Below are positions 56,434 to 64,000 of a stretch of 64,000 nucleotides of DNA, piece after piece. The position numbers were made by a program, and so were the translations under genes. Position 1 is the first letter of the stretch. Each line of letters begins with the position of its first letter. The stretch comes from an uncultured Paraglaciecola sp. Its GTDB lineage: Bacteria; Pseudomonadota; Gammaproteobacteria; Enterobacterales; Alteromonadaceae. Location: NCBI GenBank assembly GCA_947498355.1, contig CANMKA010000014.1, positions 30,412 through 94,411 on the forward strand. The letters run 5' to 3'. The notes beneath the pieces were generated by a model. That model was not told where the DNA came from. It was given only the letters and a program-made list of their open reading frames with translations, and ran no database searches.

Positions 56434-57306
56434 ATGTTCAGGATAATGTTGTTTATTGCCACCAATTTAGCCGTGGTTGCTTTGATTAGTGTCACCTTTA
56501 GTTTGCTAGGGGTACAGGGGTTATTACAGCAGAATGGCGTCGATTTAGATTTGACCACCTTGCTGGTTTACTCCACTGTGATTGGCTTTAGCGGGGCCAT
56601 TATTTCTTTGTTGCTGTCTAAGTTTATGGCTAAACGCTCGATGGGCGTACATATTATTCAGCAAGCTAGCAATCCCACCGAGCGATGGTTAGTTGATACA
56701 GTAAAGCGCCAAGCCCAGCAGGCTGGCATAGGTATGCCAGAAGTCGGTATTTTTAATCACCCCAGCCCGAACGCATTTGCGACAGGCTGGAATAAAAACA
56801 ATGCGCTGGTGGCCGTAAGTACCGGACTGTTGGATAACATGACCGACAACGAAGTTGAAGCCGTGTTAGCCCACGAAGTGAGTCATGTGGCTAATGGCGA
56901 CATGATTACTCTGACTTTGATCCAAGGCGTTGTGAATACCTTTGTTATTTTTATTTCACGGGTAATCGGTCATTTGGTCGACCGCATTGTATTTAAGGTT
57001 GAGCGAGGACATGGCCCAGCCTTTTGGATAGTGTCGATTATTTGTGAGATCGTACTAGGAATTTTGGCTACCACTATCGTGATGTGGTTTTCTCGGTATC
57101 GTGAGTTTCGTGCAGACGAAGGGGGCGCAAAATTAGCAGGTAAAGGGAATATGATAGCTGCGCTACAACGTTTGCAGCGCGCTCACGATACGCCGGCAAT
57201 ACCCGACGAAATGGCAGCATTTGCGATTAACGCTGGAAAAGTGCAAAAACTGTTTTCTAGTCACCCTCCGCTAGACGCACGTATCAAGCATTTACAAAAT
57301 ATGTAA
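56434..57306 (+). CDS. htpX: Membrane zinc metalloprotease HtpX
   Basis: 290 residues from ATG at 56434 with CAGAGGT upstream. Two N-terminal membrane segments, the zinc motif HEVSH (near residue 146, LAHEVSHVANGD), then two more segments and RYREFRADEGGAKLAG with the third ligand Glu. It degrades misfolded inner-membrane proteins. Confidence 0.96.
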   Translation: MFRIMLFIATNLAVVALISVTFSLLGVQGLLQQNGVDLDLTTLLVYSTVIGFSGAIISLLLSKFMAKRSMGVHIIQQASNPTERWLVDTVKRQAQQAGIGMPEVGIFNHPSPNAFATGWNKNNALVAVSTGLLDNMTDNEVEAVLAHEVSHVANGDMITLTLIQGVVNTFVIFISRVIGHLVDRIVFKVERGHGPAFWIVSIICEIVLGILATTIVMWFSRYREFRADEGGAKLAGKGNMIAALQRLQRAHDTPAIPDEMAAFAINAGKVQKLFSSHPPLDARIKHLQNM

Positions 57307-57337
57307 TGGAATGCCAGAGCGTAGGGTAAGCTCTGGC

Positions 57338-57385
57338 CTAAATCGCTAAATCGCTAAATCGCTAAATCGCTAAATCGCTAAATCG
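57338..57385. repeat. Octamer tandem repeat after htpX
   Basis: Six perfect copies of CTAAATCG. It is preceded by the inverted repeat CCAGAGC/GCTCTGG (57314-57336) and followed by TAAATCG/CGATTTA. It lies between convergent genes. Confidence 0.95.
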
Positions 57386-57416
57386 CGAGAGCTATCGATT
57401 TAATGCTGTTGCGCTT

Positions 57417-57956
57417 TTACTTGTCACGAGTGGCATAACCGCTACCGATAGCATTGCCTGGCATAGTCAGATTTAACTCAGGAAATTGCTTACCAATCCA
57501 AGCCGGAAACGTATTGCTGTTGGGGCCAGGCACTAAAGTGTATTCGTCGGCCCAAGGATAATTTGCGATGGCTTGTTGAATTTGAGGGATAAGTGCCTTG
57601 GCTTTGTCGCCCTGAACAGACAACACTTTTTCGGGTTTAGCGCCATACCAGTATCTGTCTGGATACGGTGTGGTGTATTCTCGTAAAGCCGGCAAGCCAC
57701 GCTTTACGCGCCAGCCGACCACTTCATACACTGTATATTGTTCAGCATTTTCTTGCTTGACTGCCACCCAAGTATGCACAGCAAACCAGCCCCGCCAGCT
57801 GAAGGCGTCAGCGGCGTAAAACTCTATTACGGCTTGCTTATTTGTGTCTGGGTTAGGAGCAATGCCAGCTGGCTCTCTAGACGCGGTGCGCCAGTCTTGA
57901 TTCGAACAACCTACTAACAATAATGAAATAAAACAAACATACACAAACTTAATCAT
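57417..57956 (-). CDS. DUF3750 family lipoprotein
   Basis: 179 residues. Lipobox LLVGC at Cys17. The body matches DUF3750: FSWRGWFAVHTWVAVKQ, YEVVGWRV, RYWYGAKPEKVLSVQG and PGPNSNTFPAWI. The invariant-looking GPNSNTF suggests an enzymatic fold, but function is unknown. Confidence 0.82.
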   Translation of the reverse strand: MIKFVYVCFISLLLVGCSNQDWRTASREPAGIAPNPDTNKQAVIEFYAADAFSWRGWFAVHTWVAVKQENAEQYTVYEVVGWRVKRGLPALREYTTPYPDRYWYGAKPEKVLSVQGDKAKALIPQIQQAIANYPWADEYTLVPGPNSNTFPAWIGKQFPELNLTMPGNAIGSGYATRDK

Positions 57957-58175
57957 AGCCTACCTAAAGTTGCGAAAGATGAATTGGGATAAGGACAGCC
58001 CCTCTACCGGTATATAAAATAAGTTTACTATTACCCGGTTTTGTACGTCTAAAAACAGAATTTCGTTTGCTGATGATAACCCATCTAAATAGACAAAATT
58101 TAATGGTAAACTAACCAATATATGTATTTGAACTGCGCTTACGCAAATTAGCAAAACGCTTTATTGGGTTAAATA

Positions 58176-61100
58176 ATGCCATCTTTAACAGAGATTAAAC
58201 ATGCTTTTGGAACAAGGGACTGGGAGAGCGGACGTCGTTTAGTAAGATTTAAGAAAGTACTAAAAGACAGTATTAACCGCACCGATGCCTTAGTAACTGG
58301 ACGTGTAAAAAGTGAACGTTCTAGCTCAATTTACTCCGTAGAGATCGATATCGATGAATTTGGTCTTGAGTCAACTTGTACTTGCCCAGTGGGCTATCAA
58401 TGCAAGCACGGAGCGGCCTTAGCTATTCAAGCGTTTTCAGATCATGGGTCTGCTCATCAAGGACCTCCAGATAAAGTGCTAGAAAGTTGGTTAACTAAGA
58501 TCCAGCAGACCGACAATAAACCCAAGCTCAAAAAAACGGAATTAGTTTATATTTTATCGCCTAATCCAAATAACGGCCTAGGGATCAACATAAGTGTAAA
58601 GACGAGTCGAATACTAAAAAGCGGAGCGTTAAGTAAAGTTTTGCAGAACGAGTATTTGTCTGAGTACTTTTTAAAGTCACCTAAATTATCTGAAGAAGAC
58701 AAACAACTTTGCGCGAGTATCCTTTCGACTGTAGCCCTAGGAATAGACCGCTATCGAGATTTAGGACTTATTCAGCGCCTAGTAAATACTCAGCGCTGTT
58801 TTTGGGAAGGAATTACCGAAACGCCCCTAGTATTTGGTGAGGCTTGTGAAGGCTGGTTTACTTGGCAGGGAGAAGGGACCTTTCAATTGACGCCTAACAT
58901 GGCTGACCAAACGGCAACCTTGTTGTTAACCGATCCCCCAAGTTACCTAGACAAACATCAGAATCGCATAGGACAGGTTAATTTTACTATGCAGGCGGAT
59001 AGCGTACAAAAGCTGCTGACTATGCCGTCAATTAGCGAACAGCAGCTTGCTTGGGTATTGCCTCAACTCAAAGCTGTATTGCAAGATGATTTCGAACAGC
59101 TTGGCTCGCCCGTTAAAAATGCGAACATAGATATTTACATACCTAGGCCTAAGTTAGTCCTTTCATCGCCTGACTATGACAAAGAAAACCCCACGGTAAA
59201 GTTGAGCTTTGGTTACGCAGAAATTGATGTTAATCCCAGAGATACATCACATTTGATTAGTGCGAAACAACAGCCCCTTGGCCGAAATTTGCCTTTTGAA
59301 CAGCAGGCCATAGAAAGACTCCATCAGGCTGGGTTCAAGACGGTTTCTGACTATTACAGATCAGAAACGTACGGCCCAGCGGCCTACTATTTGAGAGTAA
59401 ACCAGAGTCTTTGGCCATTTCTTTTACATAAGTTTCTGCCTGAGCTATCTGAGCAGGGCTGGCAAATTGTTCAAGAGGATGACTTTTACTACAGTATGGT
59501 CGAGGCTGGACAGTTTGAAGCCGAAGTATCTGAAGAGGGCAGTGATTTTTTCTCATTAGAGATGAACGTAGATATTGATGGCCAACGCTTGCCTTTATTC
59601 CCAATATTGCAAAGTGCAATCAAGCAACTACCCAAAAAGGTACTGGTCGAGGAACAAGTTGAGTCTGAAGCCAGTATCTATATCGAGTTAGGTAAGGGCC
59701 AAATTTTGCTGCTAGCCGTGGAAAAAATTAAGCCTCTGCTGAATCAATTTGTCGAACTATTCATGCCAAATGCCCTTAAAGCCGACGGGTCGTTAACGAT
59801 CTCAAAGTTACACAGCCCCAGTGTTTTAGACGCCCTAGATACCCAAAGTATTGTTAGTAAAGGCGCCCAGTCTCTTCGTAAAATTGCGCAAAAATTGAAT
59901 AACTTTGAGGGTATTACCCCAGTTGAATGTCCAACAACCGTAAATGCAGAGCTCCGTGAGTACCAACAAGAGGGGCTTAATTGGTTACAGTTTTTACGTG
60001 AATATCAATTGGCTGGTATTTTAGCTGACGATATGGGGTTAGGTAAAACTCTGCAAACCTTAGCTAATTTGGCCATAGAGCATAAAAATGGTCGGCTAAC
60101 TAAGCCTGCGTTAATTATTGCACCAACCAGTGTGATTTATAATTGGCAAAGTGAAATTGCTAAATTTGTTCCGACTTTGCGTTGCTTAGTCATCCATGGA
60201 GATAAGCGCAAGCCTAAATTAGCTGAGATGATGCAATATGAGATTGTTGTCACGAGTTACCCGCTTATCGTCAAAGACCTAGCAGCGTACCAAGAGCAGC
60301 AATTTCATTATTTGGTGTTGGATGAAGCCCACTATATTAAGAATCCAAAAACTAAGCTTTATGCAGCTGTCGTTTCGCTGCAAGCAACCCATAAATTATG
60401 TGTTACGGGTACGCCAATGGAAAACAACTTAGGCGAGTTGTGGTCTCAGTTCAATTTTTTGTTGCCCAGCTTTTTATCCAGCCAGGGGCAGTTTACTAAA
60501 CTATTCAGAACACCCATTGAAAAACAGCAATCAATGGAGCGTAAAGCGCTTTTAAATCAAAGAATTAAGCCCTTTATTTTACGGCGAACCAAAGACAAAA
60601 TTGCAAAAGACTTACCAGAAAAGAATGAAATAATACGCACCATAAGGCTTGAGTCTAAACAAGCTGAGTTATATGAAAGTGTGCGTTTAGCTATGGATCA
60701 GCGGTTGCGTGAAATCATTAAATCTAAAGGATTAATGCGCGCCCAAATTGAAATTTTAGACGCCATGCTAAAGTTAAGACAAGTGTGTTGCCACCCCCAA
60801 CTGTTAACCTTACCTGGTGCCAAAAAAGTGACCCAATCGGCTAAGTTAGATTGCCTAATGGGAATGTTACCCGAGTTGGTTGAAGAAGGGCGGCGTATCC
60901 TGTTGTTTTCGCAGTTTACCTCTATGCTCGCCCTGATAGAAACTGAGTTACAAAAGCAAGAGATCGAATACGTCAAGCTCACAGGCAGTACTAAAGATAG
61001 ACAAACGGTTATTAATCAGTTTAAGCAAGGCAAAGTGCCCGTATTTTTGATTAGCCTTAAAGCTGGAGGAACAGGCTTGAATTTAACCGAGGCAGATACA

Positions 61101-61355
61101 GTTATTCACTTTGACCCTTGGTGGAATCCAGCCGTAGAAAATCAAGCTACAGATCGTGCTCACCGTATTGGCCAGCATAAACCTGTATTCGTGTATAAGC
61201 TGATTGTGGAAGGTTCGATTGAACAAAAAATTCAAGAATTACAAAATCATAAACAAGAACTCGCTGAATCTATTTTGTCGGATAAGCTGGTAAATAAAGA
61301 CACTGGACTAACCTCCGAAGTCTTACAATCCTTACTCAAACCTCTTACGGTGTAA
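58176..61355 (+). CDS. SNF2-family helicase with N-terminal SWIM zinc finger
   Basis: 1059 residues. SWIM motif CTCPVGYQCKH (CxC...CxH, about 68-79), a long middle region without a known domain, then an SNF2 core: DDMGLGKTLQT near 618, DEAHYIKN near 716, GTPMENN, and the helicase C half with GGTGLNLTEADTVIHFDPWW in part and RAHRIGQ. Such proteins are thought to remodel DNA- or polymerase-bound complexes; function in bacteria is poorly known. It ends 10 bp before the flavoprotein gene. Confidence 0.93.
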   Translation: MPSLTEIKHAFGTRDWESGRRLVRFKKVLKDSINRTDALVTGRVKSERSSSIYSVEIDIDEFGLESTCTCPVGYQCKHGAALAIQAFSDHGSAHQGPPDKVLESWLTKIQQTDNKPKLKKTELVYILSPNPNNGLGINISVKTSRILKSGALSKVLQNEYLSEYFLKSPKLSEEDKQLCASILSTVALGIDRYRDLGLIQRLVNTQRCFWEGITETPLVFGEACEGWFTWQGEGTFQLTPNMADQTATLLLTDPPSYLDKHQNRIGQVNFTMQADSVQKLLTMPSISEQQLAWVLPQLKAVLQDDFEQLGSPVKNANIDIYIPRPKLVLSSPDYDKENPTVKLSFGYAEIDVNPRDTSHLISAKQQPLGRNLPFEQQAIERLHQAGFKTVSDYYRSETYGPAAYYLRVNQSLWPFLLHKFLPELSEQGWQIVQEDDFYYSMVEAGQFEAEVSEEGSDFFSLEMNVDIDGQRLPLFPILQSAIKQLPKKVLVEEQVESEASIYIELGKGQILLLAVEKIKPLLNQFVELFMPNALKADGSLTISKLHSPSVLDALDTQSIVSKGAQSLRKIAQKLNNFEGITPVECPTTVNAELREYQQEGLNWLQFLREYQLAGILADDMGLGKTLQTLANLAIEHKNGRLTKPALIIAPTSVIYNWQSEIAKFVPTLRCLVIHGDKRKPKLAEMMQYEIVVTSYPLIVKDLAAYQEQQFHYLVLDEAHYIKNPKTKLYAAVVSLQATHKLCVTGTPMENNLGELWSQFNFLLPSFLSSQGQFTKLFRTPIEKQQSMERKALLNQRIKPFILRRTKDKIAKDLPEKNEIIRTIRLESKQAELYESVRLAMDQRLREIIKSKGLMRAQIEILDAMLKLRQVCCHPQLLTLPGAKKVTQSAKLDCLMGMLPELVEEGRRILLFSQFTSMLALIETELQKQEIEYVKLTGSTKDRQTVINQFKQGKVPVFLISLKAGGTGLNLTEADTVIHFDPWWNPAVENQATDRAHRIGQHKPVFVYKLIVEGSIEQKIQELQNHKQELAESILSDKLVNKDTGLTSEVLQSLLKPLTV

Positions 61356-61365
61356 CCAGCAAAGA

Positions 61366-62562
61366 ATGAAAATGCATAAACACAATTATGTTGACGTAGT
61401 TATTATTGGAGCGGGCGCAGCAGGACTTTTTTGTGCTGCCCAAGCTGGGGCCAGAGGCCGCAGCGTTGCCGTGTTAGATCATGCTAAGCGGATCGGCGGT
61501 AAAATCTTAATGTCAGGCGGCGGCAGATGCAATTTCACCAATATGTACGCCAGTCACGAAAACTTCTTATGCGACAATCCACATTTTTGTAAGTCAGCTT
61601 TAAGCCGTTATACCCAATGGGATTTTATTGGCAAAGTCGCAGAGTATGGCATTGCCTATCACGAAAAGACCTTGGGCCAGTTATTTTGTGACGATAGCGC
61701 CAAAGACATACTTAATATGTTGTTTGCCGAATGTGAAAAGGCGGGGGTAACGATTAGCAATCAATGCGAAACCCTAAGTATAGGCAAAACCGAAGACGGG
61801 TTTGTTTTGCAAACTAGCCAAGGCGAGTATCAATGCGAATCCCTTGTGATAGCGACTGGGGGCTTATCTATGCCTAAACTAGGCGCGAGCCCATACGGTT
61901 ACCAAGTAGCCGAGCAATTTGGCTTAAAAGTAAAGCCCACACGGGCAGGTTTAGTGCCGTTTACATTGCATGAACAAGACAAACAAGTACTCGCAGAGTT
62001 GAGTGGTATTTCAGTAGAGGCCAACGCCAGTTGTAACGACACCCATTTTAACGAAGGTATCTTATTCACCCATAGAGGATTAAGTGGCCCAGCAGTACTG
62101 CAAATATCATCTTTTTGGCAACCTGGCCAAACGGTTGAATTTGATTTATACCCCAGCGGCAATCTGCATGATGAATTACAAAGTATCAAACAAAACCAAC
62201 CCGATATCATACTCAGTAATGCCTTAGGCAAATACTTTCCCAAAAGGTATATACAAGTATATCTGCCGTATTTAAGCCTCGAAAATAAACCCCTCAAGCA
62301 ATATCAAGGCAAGCAATTAGAGCAAGTTGCCGAAGCGTTTCATCAATGGCAACTCAAGCCAAATGGTACCGAAGGTTACCGCACCGCTGAAGTTACGTTA
62401 GGCGGTGTCGACACAGATGAACTCTCATCAAAAACCATGGAAGCCAAAAAGGTCAAAGGTCTATACTTTGTAGGCGAAGTTATGGACGTCACCGGCTGGC
62501 TAGGAGGCTACAATTTTCAATGGGCATGGAGCAGCGGCTGGGTAGCTGGGCAGGTGGTGTAA
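61366..62562 (+). CDS. YhiN-family FAD-dependent oxidoreductase
   Basis: 398 residues. FAD-binding VIIGAGAAGLFCA (about 12-24), then KRIGGKILMSGGGRCNFTN, a family signature, and the end TGWLGGYNFQWAWSSGW. The family (HI0933-like) has solved structures but no assigned reaction; links to tRNA or flavin metabolism have been proposed. Adjacent to the SNF2 gene and probably co-transcribed. Confidence 0.92.
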   Translation: MKMHKHNYVDVVIIGAGAAGLFCAAQAGARGRSVAVLDHAKRIGGKILMSGGGRCNFTNMYASHENFLCDNPHFCKSALSRYTQWDFIGKVAEYGIAYHEKTLGQLFCDDSAKDILNMLFAECEKAGVTISNQCETLSIGKTEDGFVLQTSQGEYQCESLVIATGGLSMPKLGASPYGYQVAEQFGLKVKPTRAGLVPFTLHEQDKQVLAELSGISVEANASCNDTHFNEGILFTHRGLSGPAVLQISSFWQPGQTVEFDLYPSGNLHDELQSIKQNQPDIILSNALGKYFPKRYIQVYLPYLSLENKPLKQYQGKQLEQVAEAFHQWQLKPNGTEGYRTAEVTLGGVDTDELSSKTMEAKKVKGLYFVGEVMDVTGWLGGYNFQWAWSSGWVAGQVV

Positions 62563-62582
62563 AAGAGTTCTTATATAATATA

Positions 62583-63101
62583 TTACTCCCCATAAATGAA
62601 TGCCAAAAAATACCAATTCCATTCTCCGTAAAGTAGGAAAAGTATACTCATCATCCCCCATAATACTGTCACTCCTCTACCCAAGAAAGGAACAATAAAA
62701 GCAACTAAATTATTTTTCGAAAAATGATAAAAAACAACTAGCCTTCCCATAAAAGCGAATACTGAAGGAAGCGAAAGAAGCAATATCAGCCCTACAAATT
62801 TAGAAAGTTGATTACCTAAAACAACATCAATCACCACGCACCACAATCCAAGGTATATAGCACTAAAATCCACAATTGCTCCATAGTTAGTGCTTTCAAT
62901 GCCAATTGATTTTTTTTCTTCTGATGACAAGGCGCAGCATGCAACAAAGAAAAAAAACTTAACTAAAAACAGTTCGCTTACGGGTAAAGCATCAAAATAT
63001 AAAAGAACAACTATGTCTATTATTACGACTATAATTAAAGTAATAAACATATATGCTATTGCTGTTTTGTTAAAGTAGAGTTTAAACTCCTCGTTATTCA
63101 T
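62583..63101 (-). CDS. Multi-pass membrane protein of unknown function
   Basis: 172 residues with about four or five hydrophobic segments (about 14-35, 45-58, 73-95, 98-120, 135-165). No family recognised. More AT-rich than its neighbours, which fits the accessory nature of this end. A small frame ends 15 bp upstream. Confidence 0.6.
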   Translation of the reverse strand: MNNEEFKLYFNKTAIAYMFITLIIVVIIDIVVLLYFDALPVSELFLVKFFFFVACCALSSEEKKSIGIESTNYGAIVDFSAIYLGLWCVVIDVVLGNQLSKFVGLILLLSLPSVFAFMGRLVVFYHFSKNNLVAFIVPFLGRGVTVLWGMMSILFLLYGEWNWYFLAFIYGE

Positions 63102-63116
63102 ATTGTCAAATCGCTC

Positions 63117-63320
63117 TTATTTAATTTTCTGCCTGATTCGTAAGCGAGGCTTATGACCCTTAGGCACTCGAGGGTTGTATGGCACTTTCATGGACGACCT
63201 ATGAGTCGTTTGTCGTTTAACTAGATAGCTCGCCGCATTATTTAAAGTATCTACTGCTTTATACCCGCTACTTGGATTTAAAGAACCAATAGTCATTCCC
63301 GTTGCAGACCAATATGCCAT
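63117..63320 (-). CDS. Putative 67-residue basic protein
   Basis: Starts MAYWSATGMTIGSLNPSSGY and ends VPKGHKPRLRIRQKIK, so strongly basic at the C-terminus. CGGAAAAA before the ATG is a weak ribosome binding site. It is 15 bp ahead of the membrane protein gene. It may be a real small gene or part of a broken one. Confidence 0.35.
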   Translation of the reverse strand: MAYWSATGMTIGSLNPSSGYKAVDTLNNAASYLVKRQTTHRSSMKVPYNPRVPKGHKPRLRIRQKIK

Positions 63321-63354
63321 TTTTTCCGATGCGGCAATGCTTTGGTACCAGAAG

Positions 63355-63417
63355 CAATTAAATAGACATCCACGATTACAAATTACGCCAAGTTAACATG
63401 TGAATCAATGTGGTTTG
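63355..63417 (+). repeat. Diverged partial copy of the 162-bp island repeat
   Basis: CAATTA, then ACATCCA, ATTACGCCAAGTTA and TGAATCAATG line up with 16393-16455. It shows that the island repeat also occurs here, some 47 kb away. Confidence 0.65.
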
Positions 63418-63773
63418 GTGGAAGTTGACGCTGTGTTTGCGTCTATCTGGTTAGAAAGTCGGGTTTGCTTTAAGCCTTTAGGCTCTTTATGGTCTTTTGA
63501 TGAATACGAGGCATGGCAAGGGCCAAAATCCTATTCAAATCAGCATAACCATATAAATCAACTAGTCAATACACCTCAAATACCTTGAGTCCACTCAAGC
63601 TGCCCAGCATTCACCGAAAGTAACGAAAACCTCTGAAAAAATAGTGCGATCCGCGTTTTAAACAATTTGTTTACTGTTGGTTGAGTTCAAACGGGCCGAA
63701 AGATTACGCTAGAGAGGCTATTGCCGTATTTTGTTACGAAAGATTTAATGATGGCTGTCTTTTTTGTAGCCCC
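63418..63773. other. Non-coding accessory sequence
   Basis: 356 bp with no gene I can support. It holds the stretch at 63510-63546 shared with 13010-13047, and a frame without a start (text like YAREAIAVFCYERF) that runs into the IS110 fragment but does not look like IS110. Confidence 0.4.
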
Positions 63774-64000
63774 CCAGAGCTAGGTTACATGACCAATAAA
63801 CAAGCCTCCGCATTGGTAGGTGTTGCGCCAATGAATAGAGAAAGTGGTCGCTTCAAAGGTCAGCGAAAAATACAGGGGGGACGTTACCAAGTGAGAACAG
63901 TTTTATACATGGCAATGATGTCGGCTATGCAATGTAACCCTGTTTTCAAGTCCACTTATCAACGATTAGTTGAGCAAGGAAAGCCTAAAAAAGTGGCTAT
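63774..64000 (+). pseudogene. IS110-family transposase fragment, running off the window
   Basis: The frame reads PELGYMTNKQASALVGVAP, NRESGRFKGQRKIQGGRYQV, RTVLYMAMMSAMQCNPVF and LVEQGKPKKVA, the C-terminal (transposase_20) domain of IS110 enzymes. The catalytic DEDD domain that should precede it is missing: upstream frame does not continue the family text. The C-terminus lies beyond the window. Same family as the fragment at 13266-13386. Confidence 0.8.

Noticed and set aside
57338..57385. Tandem repeats considered as a CRISPR array
   Set aside because: The units are 8 bp with no spacers and no cas genes nearby.
63400..63588. Plus-strand 62-codon open frame
   Set aside because: It begins inside the diverged island repeat, lacks a ribosome binding site and shows no family likeness.

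Overview
The window looks like chromosome of a marine gammaproteobacterium of the order Alteromonadales (Alteromonas, Glaciecola or Paraglaciecola type). This rests on gene content and order: priA-ftsN, rpmE, oxyR/ahpCF, hemCDXY, cyaY, gmk, rpoZ-spoT-ridA-trmH, recG-rsmJ and htpX, plus a TonB/MFS/glycoside hydrolase locus typical of marine polysaccharide degraders. No search was run, so the taxon is an inference.

Layout. 0-9.5 kb is core: a truncated phosphate-binding-protein-like gene and a porin, ftsN and priA, rpmE, and a peroxide-defence block (oxyR divergent from ahpC-ahpF). 9.5-16.6 kb is an accessory island. It holds attC-like recombination sites, four type II toxin-antitoxin modules (two YefM-YoeB, one ParDE, one HigBA), small orphan genes, a CPBP-type membrane protein, a flavin reductase, and fragments of a Fic gene and of IS3 and IS110 transposases. 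It reads as a piece of chromosomal integron cassette array without an integrase, and ends at a tRNA-Arg(CCG). 16.9-28.2 kb is a glucan-utilisation locus: GH30 lipoprotein, membrane-bound AraC-type regulator, sugar MFS permease, TonB-dependent receptor, and a large GH5 lipoprotein with many binding modules. A 16-bp palindromic motif occurs in both of its promoter regions.

28.3-35.3 kb carries a class II cyclic-nucleotide phosphodiesterase, the hemCDXY operon (minus strand), a YHS protein, a carboxylesterase and cyaY. 35.5-43.2 kb has gmk, then a six-gene thiamine operon (thiC-thiDE-thiF-thiS-thiG-thiH, minus strand) behind a TPP riboswitch. 43.2-47 kb is rpoZ-spoT-ridA-trmH. 47-50.6 kb is a single large lipoprotein joining cytochrome c, PA14, beta-propeller and DUF1080 modules. 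50.9-62.6 kb holds recG-rsmJ, a DUF3016 protein, a Prx5 peroxiredoxin, an HdfR-like LysR regulator, htpX, a DUF3750 lipoprotein, a SWIM/SNF2 helicase and a YhiN-type flavoprotein. The last 1.4 kb is again accessory: small unknown genes, a third copy of an island repeat, and an IS110 transposase fragment running off the end.

The strongest leads are the integrase-less cassette array and its repeats, the modular GH5 protein with its candidate regulon, the 1227-residue fusion lipoprotein, and a 39-codon ORF with a good ribosome binding site. I did not find a clearly new multi-gene system such as a new defence operon.
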